From NCBI GenBank assembly GCA_016186495.1, contig JACPLO010000001.1:75907-110716 (forward strand): a stretch of DNA of 34,810 nucleotides, given 5' to 3'. This document shows positions 9,256-18,078 of the stretch, piece after piece. Source of the stretch: Candidatus Niyogibacteria bacterium. GTDB taxonomy: Bacteria; Patescibacteriota; Minisyncoccia; JACROR01. Made by a program: the position numbers and the translations under genes. The number at the start of each line of letters is the position of its first letter. Within the stretch, counting starts at the first letter, position 1. The notes beneath the pieces are model-generated. The model worked only from the letters and a program-made list of their open reading frames with translations, had not been told where the DNA came from and made no database searches.

Positions 9256-9927
9256 ATGATCGCGAGCATCCATCAGCCCGCGTATATTCCTTGGCTTGGT
9301 TATTTTGATAAAATAGCCAGAAGCGATATCCATATTTTTTTGGATGACGCGGAATACAGTAAAAATAATTTATTTAACCGCAATAAGATAAAAACTTCGC
9401 AGGGAGAAATGTGGCTGACTGTGCCGGTTCAATATAAAAGCGACGCGCCGATCAATCAAATAAAAATTGACAACAGCGTTAATTGGCGAGAAAAGCACTG
9501 GAAAGCGATAAGTATTAATTACGCGCGAGCGCCGTATTTTAAAAAATATTCAGATAGTTTTAAAGAGATTTATTCTCAAGATTGGGAATTTTTATCCGAT
9601 TTAACCGTTGAAATGAATAAAAATATTGCCGGTTTGCTTGGCATAAAAACGAAATTTGTAAAATCTTCCGATCTTAATGTTGAAGGAAGAAAAAATGAAA
9701 AACTAATTAATCTTTGTCTGGCAATAGGCGCTGATTCTTATCTTTCAGGGCAAGGAGCGAAAACATATATGGATGGCGAGTTATTTTTGCAAAAGAATAT
9801 CAAAGTTCAATACCAGGAGTTCCAACCTTTTGTTTATGAGCAATTGTGGGGAAAATTCATTCCCAATTTATCTGTTATAGATTTTTTATTTAATTGTGGC
9901 GGAGATGCGTTAAAAAATGTTGTATAA
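9256..9927 (+). CDS. WbqC-like family protein
   Basis: A 223-residue member of the WbqC-like family, recognised by the N-terminus IHQPAYIPWLGYFDKIARSD, followed by FLDDAEYSKNNLFNRNKI, WLTVPVQ and SYLSGQGAKTYMD. Members occur in O-antigen and sialic-acid-like clusters, but their reaction is poorly defined; an acyl- or aminotransfer-like role has been suggested from context only. The ATG lies one base after the NeuC/LegG stop, and the next gene begins 8 bases downstream, so it belongs to the cassette 1 operon. The length is typical and all the family landmarks I know are present. The job here is unknown; modification of the nonulosonate N-acyl group is an inference. Confidence 0.8.
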   Translation: MIASIHQPAYIPWLGYFDKIARSDIHIFLDDAEYSKNNLFNRNKIKTSQGEMWLTVPVQYKSDAPINQIKIDNSVNWREKHWKAISINYARAPYFKKYSDSFKEIYSQDWEFLSDLTVEMNKNIAGLLGIKTKFVKSSDLNVEGRKNEKLINLCLAIGADSYLSGQGAKTYMDGELFLQKNIKVQYQEFQPFVYEQLWGKFIPNLSVIDFLFNCGGDALKNVV

Positions 9928-9935
9928 TAAATAAT

Positions 9936-10592
9936 ATGAAGATATTAATTATAGCGCCGCATCCTGATGATGAAGTTTTAGGATGCGGAGGAACAATGGC
10001 AAAATATAGCGCGCGCGGAGACGAGGTGTATCTTTGTATCGTAACTAAAGCGTATACTCCGGATTGGTCTGAAGAATTTATTGAAAATCGTCCGAAAGAA
10101 GTTAAAGAAGCCGGTTCTATTTTAGGCGTAAAACAGGTTTATTTTTTAGATTTTCCTACCGTGAAGTTGGATACCGTGCCTCAAAAAGAATTAAACGGCG
10201 CTTTAGCGGGCGTAATAAATGAGATTGCGCCGGACGTTGTGTATATTCCGAGTAAAGGAGATTTGCATAAAGATCATCGTTTGGTGTTTGAATCCGCTTT
10301 GGTGGCTGCGAGGCCTGCCGAAGGACGCGCGATGAAAATTTTGTCTTACGAGACTTTATCGGAGACGGAGTATGGCGGAGCCGTAAACCAATTTATTCCC
10401 AATTTTTATGAAGACATATCCCAAACGTTCCAGAAAAAACTTGATGCGATGAAGGTTTATAAAAGCGAACTTAAATTATATCCTAATCCTCGCTCTTTGG
10501 AGATTATGGAAGTTTTGGCTAAAAAACGCGGATCAGAAGCAAGCCTTGAATTAGCCGAGGCTTTTATGCTGATAAGAGAGATTTCTATTTGA
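9936..10592 (+). CDS. PIG-L-family N-acetyl-sugar deacetylase
   Basis: A zinc-dependent deacetylase of the PIG-L/LmbE family, 218 residues. The metal-site motif APHPDDE (His9, Asp11, Asp12) follows the first strand, and the second metal motif HKDH (His111, Asp113, His114) follows DVVYIPSKGDL. Both halves of the zinc site are intact. Known members remove N-acetyl groups from GlcNAc-containing lipids or related sugars. The frame extends to 9894, but that head is Cys/Arg-rich and lies inside the WbqC gene; ATG 9936 begins directly at the first strand and is preferred. As the last gene of the cassette 1 operon, next to WbqC, it might expose an amine on the nonulosonate or its precursor for another acyl group; this is inference. 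Confidence 0.87.
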   Translation: MKILIIAPHPDDEVLGCGGTMAKYSARGDEVYLCIVTKAYTPDWSEEFIENRPKEVKEAGSILGVKQVYFLDFPTVKLDTVPQKELNGALAGVINEIAPDVVYIPSKGDLHKDHRLVFESALVAARPAEGRAMKILSYETLSETEYGGAVNQFIPNFYEDISQTFQKKLDAMKVYKSELKLYPNPRSLEIMEVLAKKRGSEASLELAEAFMLIREISI

Positions 10593-10676
10593 CTTGATGC
10601 GGCAAGAGTAGTAATAAATGAAGGTAAAAGCGATTTGCTCTTTTATAACATACTAATTAAATGAAAGGAGGGCGCG

Positions 10677-12122
10677 ATGATTGATTGTATTCTTTGTTAT
10701 CCGGTTCCCACGCAGGATAGCCCCACTAAAGGTCCGGCGCTTTCCATTTTTTATCCGGGAGCGATGCTGGAAAAGCGCGGTTTTCACGTTGAATATTTTG
10801 ATGAGCGATTTGATGACTTTAAAAAGTTGCTGTTTTTATTGAAACAAAATCCTTTGTGCGTGGGCGTTTCTTCCATGACCGGCTATCAGCTGATTGGCGC
10901 ACGCAGGATTATGGAAACGGTAAAAAAATTCAATCCTAAAACTTACACGGTTTTTGGAGGAGCTCATCCGTCCATTCTGCCCGCAGAATGCATGCGGGAA
11001 GATTTTATTGACTTCGTGGTTGTAGGCGAAGGTGAACAAACTATACTTGAACTGGTTCAGGCCTTAAAAAGCGGAAGCGATTTTAGCGCGGTTCCCGGCA
11101 TTTATTGGAAAAAGAGCGCGCAAATTATAGCTAATTCCCCGCGTAAATTTATGAATTCTTTGGATTGGCCGTTTCCCATGACTGACACAAGCCAAGGATA
11201 TTTTAAGATAGCCGCTGACAGAGGAGAATTAATGTTTCCGGCAAGCCGCGGTTGTCCTTTTAATTGCAGTTTTTGCTATAATCAGCTTTTTAACCATAGA
11301 AGATGGCGGGCAATGCCGGCGGATAAGTTTAAGGATGAATTAGAAATATTCGTTGAAACATTTACATTCAGTAATATCTTTGTAAATGACGACGAAATAG
11401 GTTTCAATGAAAAAAGGATTAAGGAAATAGCCGAGGCAGTGCGCAGTTTCGGTTTGACTTGGAGTACCAGCATTAGATGTTGCGATGTCAATCGTAAAAT
11501 CGCAAAAATACTTGACGAGAGCGGATGCCGAGAGCTTCTTTTGGGGGTGGAATCCGGCTCTGATCGGATCCTCAACGAGGTAATCAATAAAGGTTTTCCT
11601 CGCGGGGTGGCGGATATTCGTGAATGCGCTCAAGCGCTTGGCAAAACTAATATTCGCGGCCGGTATAACTTTATGGTTGGCATTCCCACTGAATCTTTGG
11701 AGGAAGTGCGCCAGAGTGTTCGCTTGGCAGATTGGATATACAAAATTCATTCAAAATCAATATTCAATTTTGATGCCTATGCTCCTTATCCGGGCACCCG
11801 CCTTTATCAAGAAGCGTTGAAAATGGGGTTGCAAGAGCCTAAAACTTTTGAAGAATGGAGTAAGATGACTTTAAGCAATTCTCTTGTTCCTTTGGCGCAG
11901 AATCTTTATTATATCTGCGGATTGAGATTTCGGGGCAAAAAGGGTGATGCAACTTCTCGTAATTTTCCGGGATTGAAGCGGCTTTTGATTTTACCTTTTG
12001 AAATTTCCGCGCGCTTGCGTTGGAAGATGAAATTTTTTAAGTATTACGCGCTTGAGAAAGCGGTTGTGAAGGCATTATTTTCTTGGGCAAGCAGAAAGTT
12101 ATCTTTTATGGACAAGAATTAA
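10677..12122 (+). CDS. B12-binding-type radical SAM protein
   Basis: A 481-residue enzyme with a cobalamin-binding-like N-terminal domain (about residues 1-150, containing VFGGAHPSILP and VVGEGEQTI) and a radical SAM barrel. The cluster motif C-P-F-N-C-S-F-C is at Cys193, Cys197 and Cys200. The segment FVNDDEIGFNEKR holds the conserved acidic strand, and LLGVESGSDRILNEVINKG and YNFMVGIPTES are typical of the barrel's second half. A C-terminal extension of about 90 residues rich in Arg, Lys and aromatics may contact membrane or lipid. AAAGGAGGG ends 5-6 bases before the ATG, so translation should be strong. It lies 84 bases after the cassette 1 operon and 23 bases before the acyltransferase gene. 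Substrate and reaction (methylation, cyclisation or other) are unknown. Confidence 0.85.
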   Translation: MIDCILCYPVPTQDSPTKGPALSIFYPGAMLEKRGFHVEYFDERFDDFKKLLFLLKQNPLCVGVSSMTGYQLIGARRIMETVKKFNPKTYTVFGGAHPSILPAECMREDFIDFVVVGEGEQTILELVQALKSGSDFSAVPGIYWKKSAQIIANSPRKFMNSLDWPFPMTDTSQGYFKIAADRGELMFPASRGCPFNCSFCYNQLFNHRRWRAMPADKFKDELEIFVETFTFSNIFVNDDEIGFNEKRIKEIAEAVRSFGLTWSTSIRCCDVNRKIAKILDESGCRELLLGVESGSDRILNEVINKGFPRGVADIRECAQALGKTNIRGRYNFMVGIPTESLEEVRQSVRLADWIYKIHSKSIFNFDAYAPYPGTRLYQEALKMGLQEPKTFEEWSKMTLSNSLVPLAQNLYYICGLRFRGKKGDATSRNFPGLKRLLILPFEISARLRWKMKFFKYYALEKAVVKALFSWASRKLSFMDKN

Positions 12123-12145
12123 ATGATGGCAGAGGAGGATGATAA

Positions 12146-12559
12146 GTGTTAAAAAAATCGAACAACAATAAAAGATTTAAAAAATGGCGGCCTCCGCATA
12201 TTTCAGAAAGGAAGATGACCAAATGGTTGTGGGTGGTTTGGCATGTCAACAGATTAAAATTAGGCAAGATGACCGACATCGGAGTTTTTACTTACATTAA
12301 TGCCGAATACGGAGTTACTATTGAAGATGAGGTTGAGATCGGATCACATTGTTCTGTTTTTTCGGTTTCAACGATTGACGGCAAAAAGGGCCCGATAATG
12401 CTGAAAAAAGGCTGTAAAATAGGAAGCCATACCATAATTATGCCCGGCGTGACAATAGGAAAAAATACTATTGTCGGGGCTCACAGTTTTGTTAATAGAA
12501 ATTTGCCGGATAATGTGGTGGCATTTGGAGTGCCGGCAAAAGTCGTTAGAGGATTATAA
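12146..12559 (+). CDS. Hexapeptide-repeat (LbH) acyltransferase
   Basis: A 137-residue left-handed beta-helix acyltransferase. Imperfect hexapeptide turns run from about residue 48 onward (IGVFTYINAEYGVTIEDEV, EIGSHCSVFS, KIGSHTIIMPGVTIGKNTIVGAHSFV), ending in the family tail VVAFGVPAKVV. It likely uses acetyl-CoA to O- or N-acetylate a sugar. The start is GTG 12146, supported by GAGGAGG ending about 7 bases upstream. It is in the transcript of the radical SAM gene and closed by the strong terminator at 12570. Next to the DegT aminotransferase and the 4,6-dehydratase it is a candidate for the N-acetyltransferase step (LegH-like) of a legionaminic route. However, it is shorter than typical PglD/LegH enzymes and could be an O-acetyltransferase. 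Confidence 0.85.
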   Translation: MLKKSNNNKRFKKWRPPHISERKMTKWLWVVWHVNRLKLGKMTDIGVFTYINAEYGVTIEDEVEIGSHCSVFSVSTIDGKKGPIMLKKGCKIGSHTIIMPGVTIGKNTIVGAHSFVNRNLPDNVVAFGVPAKVVRGL

Positions 12560-12569
12560 CATCCGAACC

Positions 12570-12601
12570 AACTCCGCCATTGCGATAATGGCGGAGTTTT
12601 T
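12570..12601 (+). terminator. Strong rho-independent terminator
   Basis: A perfect 12-bp stem, AACTCCGCCATT (12570-12581) paired with AATGGCGGAGTT (12587-12598), closes a 5-base loop and runs into a T tract. It separates the acyltransferase from the aminotransferase 14 bases later, which suggests the aminotransferase has its own promoter or depends on read-through. Confidence 0.9.
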
Positions 12602-12614
12602 ATATCATTGTTTT

Positions 12615-13730
12615 ATGAATATAAGAAAATATTCCGTTGCCAGGCCTTATATTGCAGCCCAAGAAAAAAGATATATTCAAGAAGTATTGGATTCCGGCGT
12701 TTTAAGCATGGGTCCCAAACAAGAAAGATTTGAGAAAGAATTCGCTCAAAAAATAGGCGTAAAATACGCCTGCGCCGTAAATAGCGGCACGGCAGGGCTT
12801 CATTTGGCGATGATCGCGGCCGGCATAAAAGAAGGAGATGAGGTTATCACCAGCCCTTTTTCTTTTATTGCTTCGGCTAATTGCATTATTTATGTCGGCG
12901 CCAAGCCGATTTTTACGGACATTGATCCGGCAACTTTTAACCTTAATCCGTTTGAAATTGAAAAGAAAATCACTAAAAAAACCAAGGCGATTTTGGTTGT
13001 TCATATTTTTGGCCAGGCGGCGGATATGTCGCCGATTTTTAAAATAGCCAAGAAATATAAATTAAAAATTATTGAAGACGCCTGCGAATCTGTTTGCGCC
13101 GCTTATAAAGGCAGAAAAGTGGGGACTTTCGGCGAATCGGCTGTTTTTGCTTTTTATCCCAATAAACAGATGACCACCGGCGAAGGCGGAATGATTGTCA
13201 CTAATAATAAAAAAGTTTATGAATTATGCTGCAGCCTTCGCAATCAAGGAAGAGCAAAAAATATGCAGTGGCTGGACCATAAGTATTTGGGATATAATTA
13301 TAGAATGAATGAGATGAGCGCCGCTTTAGGTTTAGCGCAACTGGAACGGCTGGATTGGATGATTGAACAAAGAAAAAAAATAGCCGGATGGTATGATGAA
13401 ATTTTATCCTTTTATCCCAAGTTAATTCAAATTCCGCACGTCTCTTCATATAATATGCATACTCGGTTTGTTTATGTGGCAGTCATAGCAAATAAAAAAA
13501 GCAATCGTGATGCCGTTATAAGAAAATTAGCTGAAAAAGGAATCAGCGCTAAGCCGTATTTGCCGTCCATTCATTTATTTGATTTTTATCGCAAGAGATT
13601 TTTATATAAAACGGGAGATTTTCCGGTTTCAGAGAGGGTCAGCCGTTATTCTTTGGCTTTGCCTTTTTATATCGGCTTAAGAAAATCTGACATTAAATAT
13701 ATTTGCCAAAAGTTGATAGAAGTTTTATAG
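12615..13730 (+). CDS. DegT/DnrJ/EryC1/StrS-family sugar aminotransferase
   Basis: A PLP-dependent aminotransferase that converts a 4-keto nucleotide sugar to the 4-amino sugar. Family landmarks are CAVNSGTAGLHLAMIAAG (cofactor phosphate loop), EVITSPFSFIASAN, IIEDACES, and FAFYPNKQMTTGEGGM with the likely Schiff-base Lys184, then YNYRMNEMSAALGLAQLERLD. The frame opens at 12471 inside the acyltransferase gene, but the family start (MNIRKYSVARPYI) begins at ATG 12615, giving 371 residues. No clear Shine-Dalgarno site is visible. It sits 7 bases before the CapD-like dehydratase, whose 4-keto product it would use. It could serve the legionaminic route (LegC role), the pseudaminic route (PseC role) or both; no second aminotransferase is present in the window. 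Confidence 0.9.
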   Translation: MNIRKYSVARPYIAAQEKRYIQEVLDSGVLSMGPKQERFEKEFAQKIGVKYACAVNSGTAGLHLAMIAAGIKEGDEVITSPFSFIASANCIIYVGAKPIFTDIDPATFNLNPFEIEKKITKKTKAILVVHIFGQAADMSPIFKIAKKYKLKIIEDACESVCAAYKGRKVGTFGESAVFAFYPNKQMTTGEGGMIVTNNKKVYELCCSLRNQGRAKNMQWLDHKYLGYNYRMNEMSAALGLAQLERLDWMIEQRKKIAGWYDEILSFYPKLIQIPHVSSYNMHTRFVYVAVIANKKSNRDAVIRKLAEKGISAKPYLPSIHLFDFYRKRFLYKTGDFPVSERVSRYSLALPFYIGLRKSDIKYICQKLIEVL

Positions 13731-13737
13731 ATGGTAT

Positions 13738-14784
13738 ATGCAGAAATTTGTCAAAGCCTTTAAAAATAAAAGGATTTTAGTAACTGGAGGAACCGGTTCC
13801 ATTGGTTCGGAGATCGTCAGGCAGCTTATTAATTTTAAACCAAAGACGATAAGAGTTTTTGCCAGAAGCGAATACGGCCATCATAGATTGAGGCAAGAAT
13901 TAGGTTCAAAATATGAACCGCCGGTTCGTTTTATTATCGGAGATATAAGAGACCGGAACAGATTAAAATTGGCTATGGAAAATATCGATATTGTTTTTCA
14001 TGCCGCGGCTATGAAACACGTGGATATATGCGATAACGATCCTTTTGAGGCGGTGGCAACCAATATTTTAGGAACTCAAAATATAATAGATATCGCGCGA
14101 GCGTTCAATATAGAAAAAGTGATCGTTATTTCCACGGATAAAGCGGTTAATCCCGAAGGAGTTTTGGGCGCGTCAAAATTAATGGCGGAGAAGCTGGTTT
14201 TAAACAGTTATTCTTATCGCGGCGAAGGGCGGACTCATTATGCCTGCGTCAGATTCGGCAATGTGATGGGCAGCAACGGCAGTATTTTGCCGCTTTTAAA
14301 AAAACAAATCGCTACGCAAGATTATGTGACCGTCACTGAGCCGGAAATGACTCGTTTTGTCATGACTATTTCCCAGGCGGTTAATTTAGTTTTAAACGCT
14401 TCTTTGCTCGCCCAAGAAGAGGAAATCTTCGTGTTTAAAATGCCGGCCGTGCGATTGGAGGATTTGGTTAACGCCGCCATAAAATATTACGCGCCTCTTT
14501 ACAATAAGAAGCCGTCAGAGATCAAAATTAAATTCATTGGCGCGCGTTTCGGCGATAAAATGCATGAAAAATTATTGACCGATTGCGAGGCGGAATATGT
14601 TTTGGAAAATAAAGATATGTACATTTTGCCGCATAAAAAAAATATTCAAAACTATAAAAAAGCCAATCCTTTTGGCGCGGTGGCCAGATCGGCGAGTTTG
14701 GATTTTTCTTCGGAAAATGCGAAAAAATTAACGGAGAAAGATATAATCAAATTGATCGGAGATATTGATGGCTCTTCAAAATAA
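13738..14784 (+). CDS. UDP-N-acetylglucosamine 4,6-dehydratase-like SDR (CapD-type, short)
   Basis: A 348-residue extended short-chain dehydrogenase. The NAD(P)-binding motif is VTGGTGSIGSE near residue 15, followed by IGDIRDR, HAAAMKHVDICDNDP and VISTDKAVNP (Asp134, Lys135). In the position where PseB/FlaA1 has the catalytic Tyr, this protein has Leu143 (EGVLGASK). Large CapD/WbpM-type dehydratases also lack that Tyr, so this is a family trait rather than damage. The C-terminal part (RFGDKMHEKLLTDCEAE) is also CapD-like. It follows the aminotransferase by 7 bases and overlaps the ABC transporter, so dehydratase, aminotransferase and flippase look co-transcribed. A LegB-like role in making the 4-keto-6-deoxy sugar is plausible. 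Confidence 0.87.
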   Translation: MQKFVKAFKNKRILVTGGTGSIGSEIVRQLINFKPKTIRVFARSEYGHHRLRQELGSKYEPPVRFIIGDIRDRNRLKLAMENIDIVFHAAAMKHVDICDNDPFEAVATNILGTQNIIDIARAFNIEKVIVISTDKAVNPEGVLGASKLMAEKLVLNSYSYRGEGRTHYACVRFGNVMGSNGSILPLLKKQIATQDYVTVTEPEMTRFVMTISQAVNLVLNASLLAQEEEIFVFKMPAVRLEDLVNAAIKYYAPLYNKKPSEIKIKFIGARFGDKMHEKLLTDCEAEYVLENKDMYILPHKKNIQNYKKANPFGAVARSASLDFSSENAKKLTEKDIIKLIGDIDGSSK

Positions 14785-16549
14785 TATAATTTTAAAATTT
14801 TTCTATTTATTAAAAGAAGCTTTCGGCCAATATAAGTGGCAGATAGTTTTGATGGCCGTTTTGAGTTTTTTTAGCGGCATTCTGGAGGGTATCGGCATTA
14901 CCGCGATCATTCCCGTTTTTTCCATTATGTCTGGCGATAAAGCCTCGGATGCCATATCGCGCGCCATAGCGAAATTTTTTGAATTAACGGGATTCCATTA
15001 TACGGTAAAATATTTGCTGATTTTCATGGCATTTTTGTTTATGAGCAAGGCGGCATTATTATTTTTTTCCCAGTATATAACCGTTAAAATAACTTCGGAT
15101 TACGAAAAAGATATTCGACTTAATATTTTTAGATTGATGCTGGAGAGCAAATGGCCGTTTTTATTGCGCCAAAAAGTCGGATATTTGGATCAGATATTGA
15201 CTACGGATATTAATGCCAGTTCCGCGTTATTGAAGCATATCAGCACAATAATCTTGATTGCGGCTAATTTAATGGTTTACAGTTTTTTGGTGATAAATAT
15301 TTCTTTTGTCATCGCCATACTCGCTCTTGCCTTGGGTGGTTCAGTTTTTTTGATATTTAAGCCGCTTTTTTATAAAAACAGGGCGGCGTCGGCGGAAATG
15401 GTTGAACAGCATAAGCGGCTGGCGCATTTTGTAAATGAGAGCGTAACCGGGATGAAATCCATAAAATCATTATTGGCGGAGAGCGGAGTATTATTTCGGG
15501 GATTGGAATATTTTGACCGAATGAAGAATTTGCGCGTGCGGGTAAATTCTTTAAAGAATTTTACCAATGCCGCGCTCCAGCCATTGGCGTTTTTTTTTGT
15601 GATGGGAATATTCGCGTTTTTTTATAAAACCTCGGCATTCAATTTTGCTTCTTTTGCGGTGATAGTTTATGCGGTGAACAGAGTTTTCGCCAATATTCAA
15701 TTCGCGCAGTCGGAAGTGCATATGATTAGTTCCAGTATTCCGCATTTGTTGAGTATTTTAAGCTATCAGAAGGAAACTTTAAAAAATAAAGAAGTTTCGC
15801 GCGGCGATAAAAAATTTATTTTTAACAGCGGGTTGGAATTTCGAAATGTGGGATTTGCTTACAATGAGCATCGGGAAGCTCTTTCCGAAGTTAATTTGGT
15901 TTTAAAAAAAGGTGAGATGTTAGGGCTTATCGGGCCTTCCGGCGCGGGCAAAACCACGGTGGTGGATTTGTTGTTGCGGCTTTTGGAGCCGGAGCGGGGA
16001 GAGATTATGGTTGATGGCGTAAACGCAATTGACATAAGTCCGCGGGAATGGAGGATAAATATAGGATATGTGTCCCAAGATATTTTTTTGATCAATGACA
16101 CGATAGCCAATAACATAAAATTTTATGATTCCGCGATTAGCGATAAGGATATGATGGAGGCCGCGAAGATAGCCCACATATATGATTTTATTAAGGAACA
16201 ACCGAATGGTTTTAACGCGGTAGTGGGAGAGCGCGGCATGCAGTTGTCCGGCGGACAGCGGCAAAGAATCGTTTTGGCGCGTGTTTTAGCAAGGCATCCG
16301 AAGATTTTAATCTTAGACGAAGCAACGAGCGCGTTAGACAATGAATCGGAAATTTTGATCCAGAAAGCCATTGAAAGCATGAAAGGCAAAATAACGGTTT
16401 TAGCGATTGCCCATAGATTATCCACGGTATTGCGCGCCGATAAATTGCTGGTGTTGGAGAATGGAAAAATTATTGAAGAGGGTTCGCCCCAAACATTATT
16501 GCGGGATAAAAAATCTTATTTTTATCAGGCGTATAATTTGAGACAGTAA
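14768..16549 (+). CDS. ABC transporter, MsbA/PglK-like flippase (fused membrane and ATPase domains)
   Basis: A half-transporter with six predicted membrane segments in residues 1-330 and an ATPase domain from about 345. Walker A is GPSGAGKTT (near residue 388), the signature is LSGGQRQR (near 493), Walker B is ILILDEATSALD and the switch is AIAHRLS. All ATPase motifs are intact. The loop EILxQKxGYLxxxxTTDIN-type segment (LRQKVGYLDQILTTDINAS) is typical of exporters. The ATG at 14768 overlaps the dehydratase stop by 17 bases; a TTG at 14765 is the extreme alternative. In this position, between nucleotide-sugar genes and transferases, flipping a lipid-linked oligosaccharide (PglK role) or a glycolipid is most likely. 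Substrate identity is inferred from context. Confidence 0.9.
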   Translation: MALQNNIILKFFYLLKEAFGQYKWQIVLMAVLSFFSGILEGIGITAIIPVFSIMSGDKASDAISRAIAKFFELTGFHYTVKYLLIFMAFLFMSKAALLFFSQYITVKITSDYEKDIRLNIFRLMLESKWPFLLRQKVGYLDQILTTDINASSALLKHISTIILIAANLMVYSFLVINISFVIAILALALGGSVFLIFKPLFYKNRAASAEMVEQHKRLAHFVNESVTGMKSIKSLLAESGVLFRGLEYFDRMKNLRVRVNSLKNFTNAALQPLAFFFVMGIFAFFYKTSAFNFASFAVIVYAVNRVFANIQFAQSEVHMISSSIPHLLSILSYQKETLKNKEVSRGDKKFIFNSGLEFRNVGFAYNEHREALSEVNLVLKKGEMLGLIGPSGAGKTTVVDLLLRLLEPERGEIMVDGVNAIDISPREWRINIGYVSQDIFLINDTIANNIKFYDSAISDKDMMEAAKIAHIYDFIKEQPNGFNAVVGERGMQLSGGQRQRIVLARVLARHPKILILDEATSALDNESEILIQKAIESMKGKITVLAIAHRLSTVLRADKLLVLENGKIIEEGSPQTLLRDKKSYFYQAYNLRQ

Positions 16550-16553
16550 TTTT

Positions 16554-18053
16554 ATGCGTTTGTTTTTAATTTGGGCGGGCAGAAAGTCGCTTCCGGAATT
16601 AGGAGATTTAATTTTAAAGTTGAATGAATCTCCGCATGAGCTTGTTTATTGGGTGGGAGTGCCGGAAGGAGAAAAATTTAAACCTAAAAATACCATTTTT
16701 CATTCTTATGACGATGCAATGCTGGCAAGGCCCGCCAAGGGTATTGATATTGGTCAATTCGCGCCGCCCGGCGCAGATATAATCAGCAAGATGTATCAAG
16801 CGGAGTCCATAGTTTTAACTATGATGAACAGGGTATTTGGCGGTTTATGCGTGGATGAGCGCAGGCATATTTATTACAAAATGGTTCAGTATTGGTTTGG
16901 AGTGTTGAAAAAATATAAGCCGGAATTGATTATTTTCCCCAATACGCCGCATTTTGTTTATAATTATGTTATTTATGAATTGGCGCGCATATTGGATATC
17001 CGGACCATAATGTTTGATGATACGCGGATTCCGGGCCGGCTTTTATTTTACTCCGATTTTCGCAAAGGCAGCGATGTTTTGCGCGAAAGGATTTTGGCGA
17101 ATAAAGAGAAAAAATTTACTTTAGACGATTTAAGCGCTGATATCCGGAATTATTATAAGCCGCGCACGGGCAATGATTACAATGCCCAGCCGGATTACAT
17201 AGCAGATCAAAAGAAGAAATACTCGGTTATCTATTGGCTGTTACGCGAACCTAAAATTTGGAAGAGCGTTAAAGATTTTACGATATTAATGAAAGCTCCT
17301 CGTTATGTTTTCAGAAGGCTACGGCAGCAAAATATTTCTTTTATTAAAAACTTGTCGGTTTGGCTGTCTTATTTTTTCAGAAATAATTTAAAAAAAGAAT
17401 ATATCGGCGCGCAATCTCGGCCGAATTTGGATAAAAATTTCGTATATATGCCTCTTCAGAAACAGCCGGAACGCACCACAAGCCCGCAAGGAGATATGTT
17501 TGTGGACCAAATTTTGGCATTGGAGATTTTATCGGCTTCATTGCCGGATGGCTGGAAAATTTATGTTAAAGAACATCCGCTGCAGTGGATGGATTTGGGA
17601 TATGGATTTTCAAGTTTCAGATACCGCGGATATTATCAAAGGATAGCTGATATAAAAAATGTGGAACTGGTGCCGGTGGACGAAAGTTCTTATGCTTTGA
17701 TAAACAAATCTCGTTGCGTGGCTGCGGTAACCGGTTCGGCCGGATGGGAGGCAGTCATGCGGTCAAAGCCGGCCATTATATTCGGGCACGTGTGGTATCA
17801 TGATTGTCCGGGTATTTTTTTAGCCGATGGCGTGCTATCTTGTGCGGGAGCATTGCAAAAAATTGCCGGCGGTTTTACCGTAAATCAACAATCAATTATT
17901 AATTTTTTGAAAAGTTTTGACGAGGCCACTATCCATGGATTTATCGCGACCACCGCTGCTCGCGCTTCCGGGCTTACCGGACAAGAAAATATGAATAATA
18001 TCGCGCAATTATTGTTAAAAGAGATGGAAAAATTTTTAAAAAAGTCTTCATAG
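16554..18053 (+). CDS. Capsule biosynthesis (KpsC/KpsS-like) putative nonulosonate glycosyltransferase, copy 1
   Basis: A 499-residue GT-B-like protein resembling the capsule-synthesis/Kdo-transferase family. The best marks lie in the C-terminal half: FVDQILALEILSASLP, IYVKEHPLQW (His-Pro), VAAVTGSAGWEAVMRSKPAI and IIFGHVWYHDCPGI. The SxGxEA-x-KP block is the donor-site signature of that family. Those enzymes use CMP-Kdo, a CMP-ulosonate, so a CMP-nonulosonate donor is a reasonable inference here. The N-terminal half (MRLFLIWAGRKSLPELG) is less recognisable and is shared with the next gene. It starts 4 bases after the ABC transporter. Without structure-based comparison, acceptor and linkage cannot be stated. 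Confidence 0.65.
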   Translation: MRLFLIWAGRKSLPELGDLILKLNESPHELVYWVGVPEGEKFKPKNTIFHSYDDAMLARPAKGIDIGQFAPPGADIISKMYQAESIVLTMMNRVFGGLCVDERRHIYYKMVQYWFGVLKKYKPELIIFPNTPHFVYNYVIYELARILDIRTIMFDDTRIPGRLLFYSDFRKGSDVLRERILANKEKKFTLDDLSADIRNYYKPRTGNDYNAQPDYIADQKKKYSVIYWLLREPKIWKSVKDFTILMKAPRYVFRRLRQQNISFIKNLSVWLSYFFRNNLKKEYIGAQSRPNLDKNFVYMPLQKQPERTTSPQGDMFVDQILALEILSASLPDGWKIYVKEHPLQWMDLGYGFSSFRYRGYYQRIADIKNVELVPVDESSYALINKSRCVAAVTGSAGWEAVMRSKPAIIFGHVWYHDCPGIFLADGVLSCAGALQKIAGGFTVNQQSIINFLKSFDEATIHGFIATTAARASGLTGQENMNNIAQLLLKEMEKFLKKSS

Positions 18054-18078
18054 CGTTTAACCGGTGAATTTAGAAATT

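Noticed and set aside
9894-9935. Upstream extension of the PIG-L gene
   Set aside because: It lies in the WbqC coding region and is Cys/Arg-rich; the family starts at ATG 9936.
12471-12614. Long N-terminal extension of the aminotransferase
   Set aside because: It overlaps the acyltransferase gene and the terminator and has no family similarity; ATG 12615 matches the family start.
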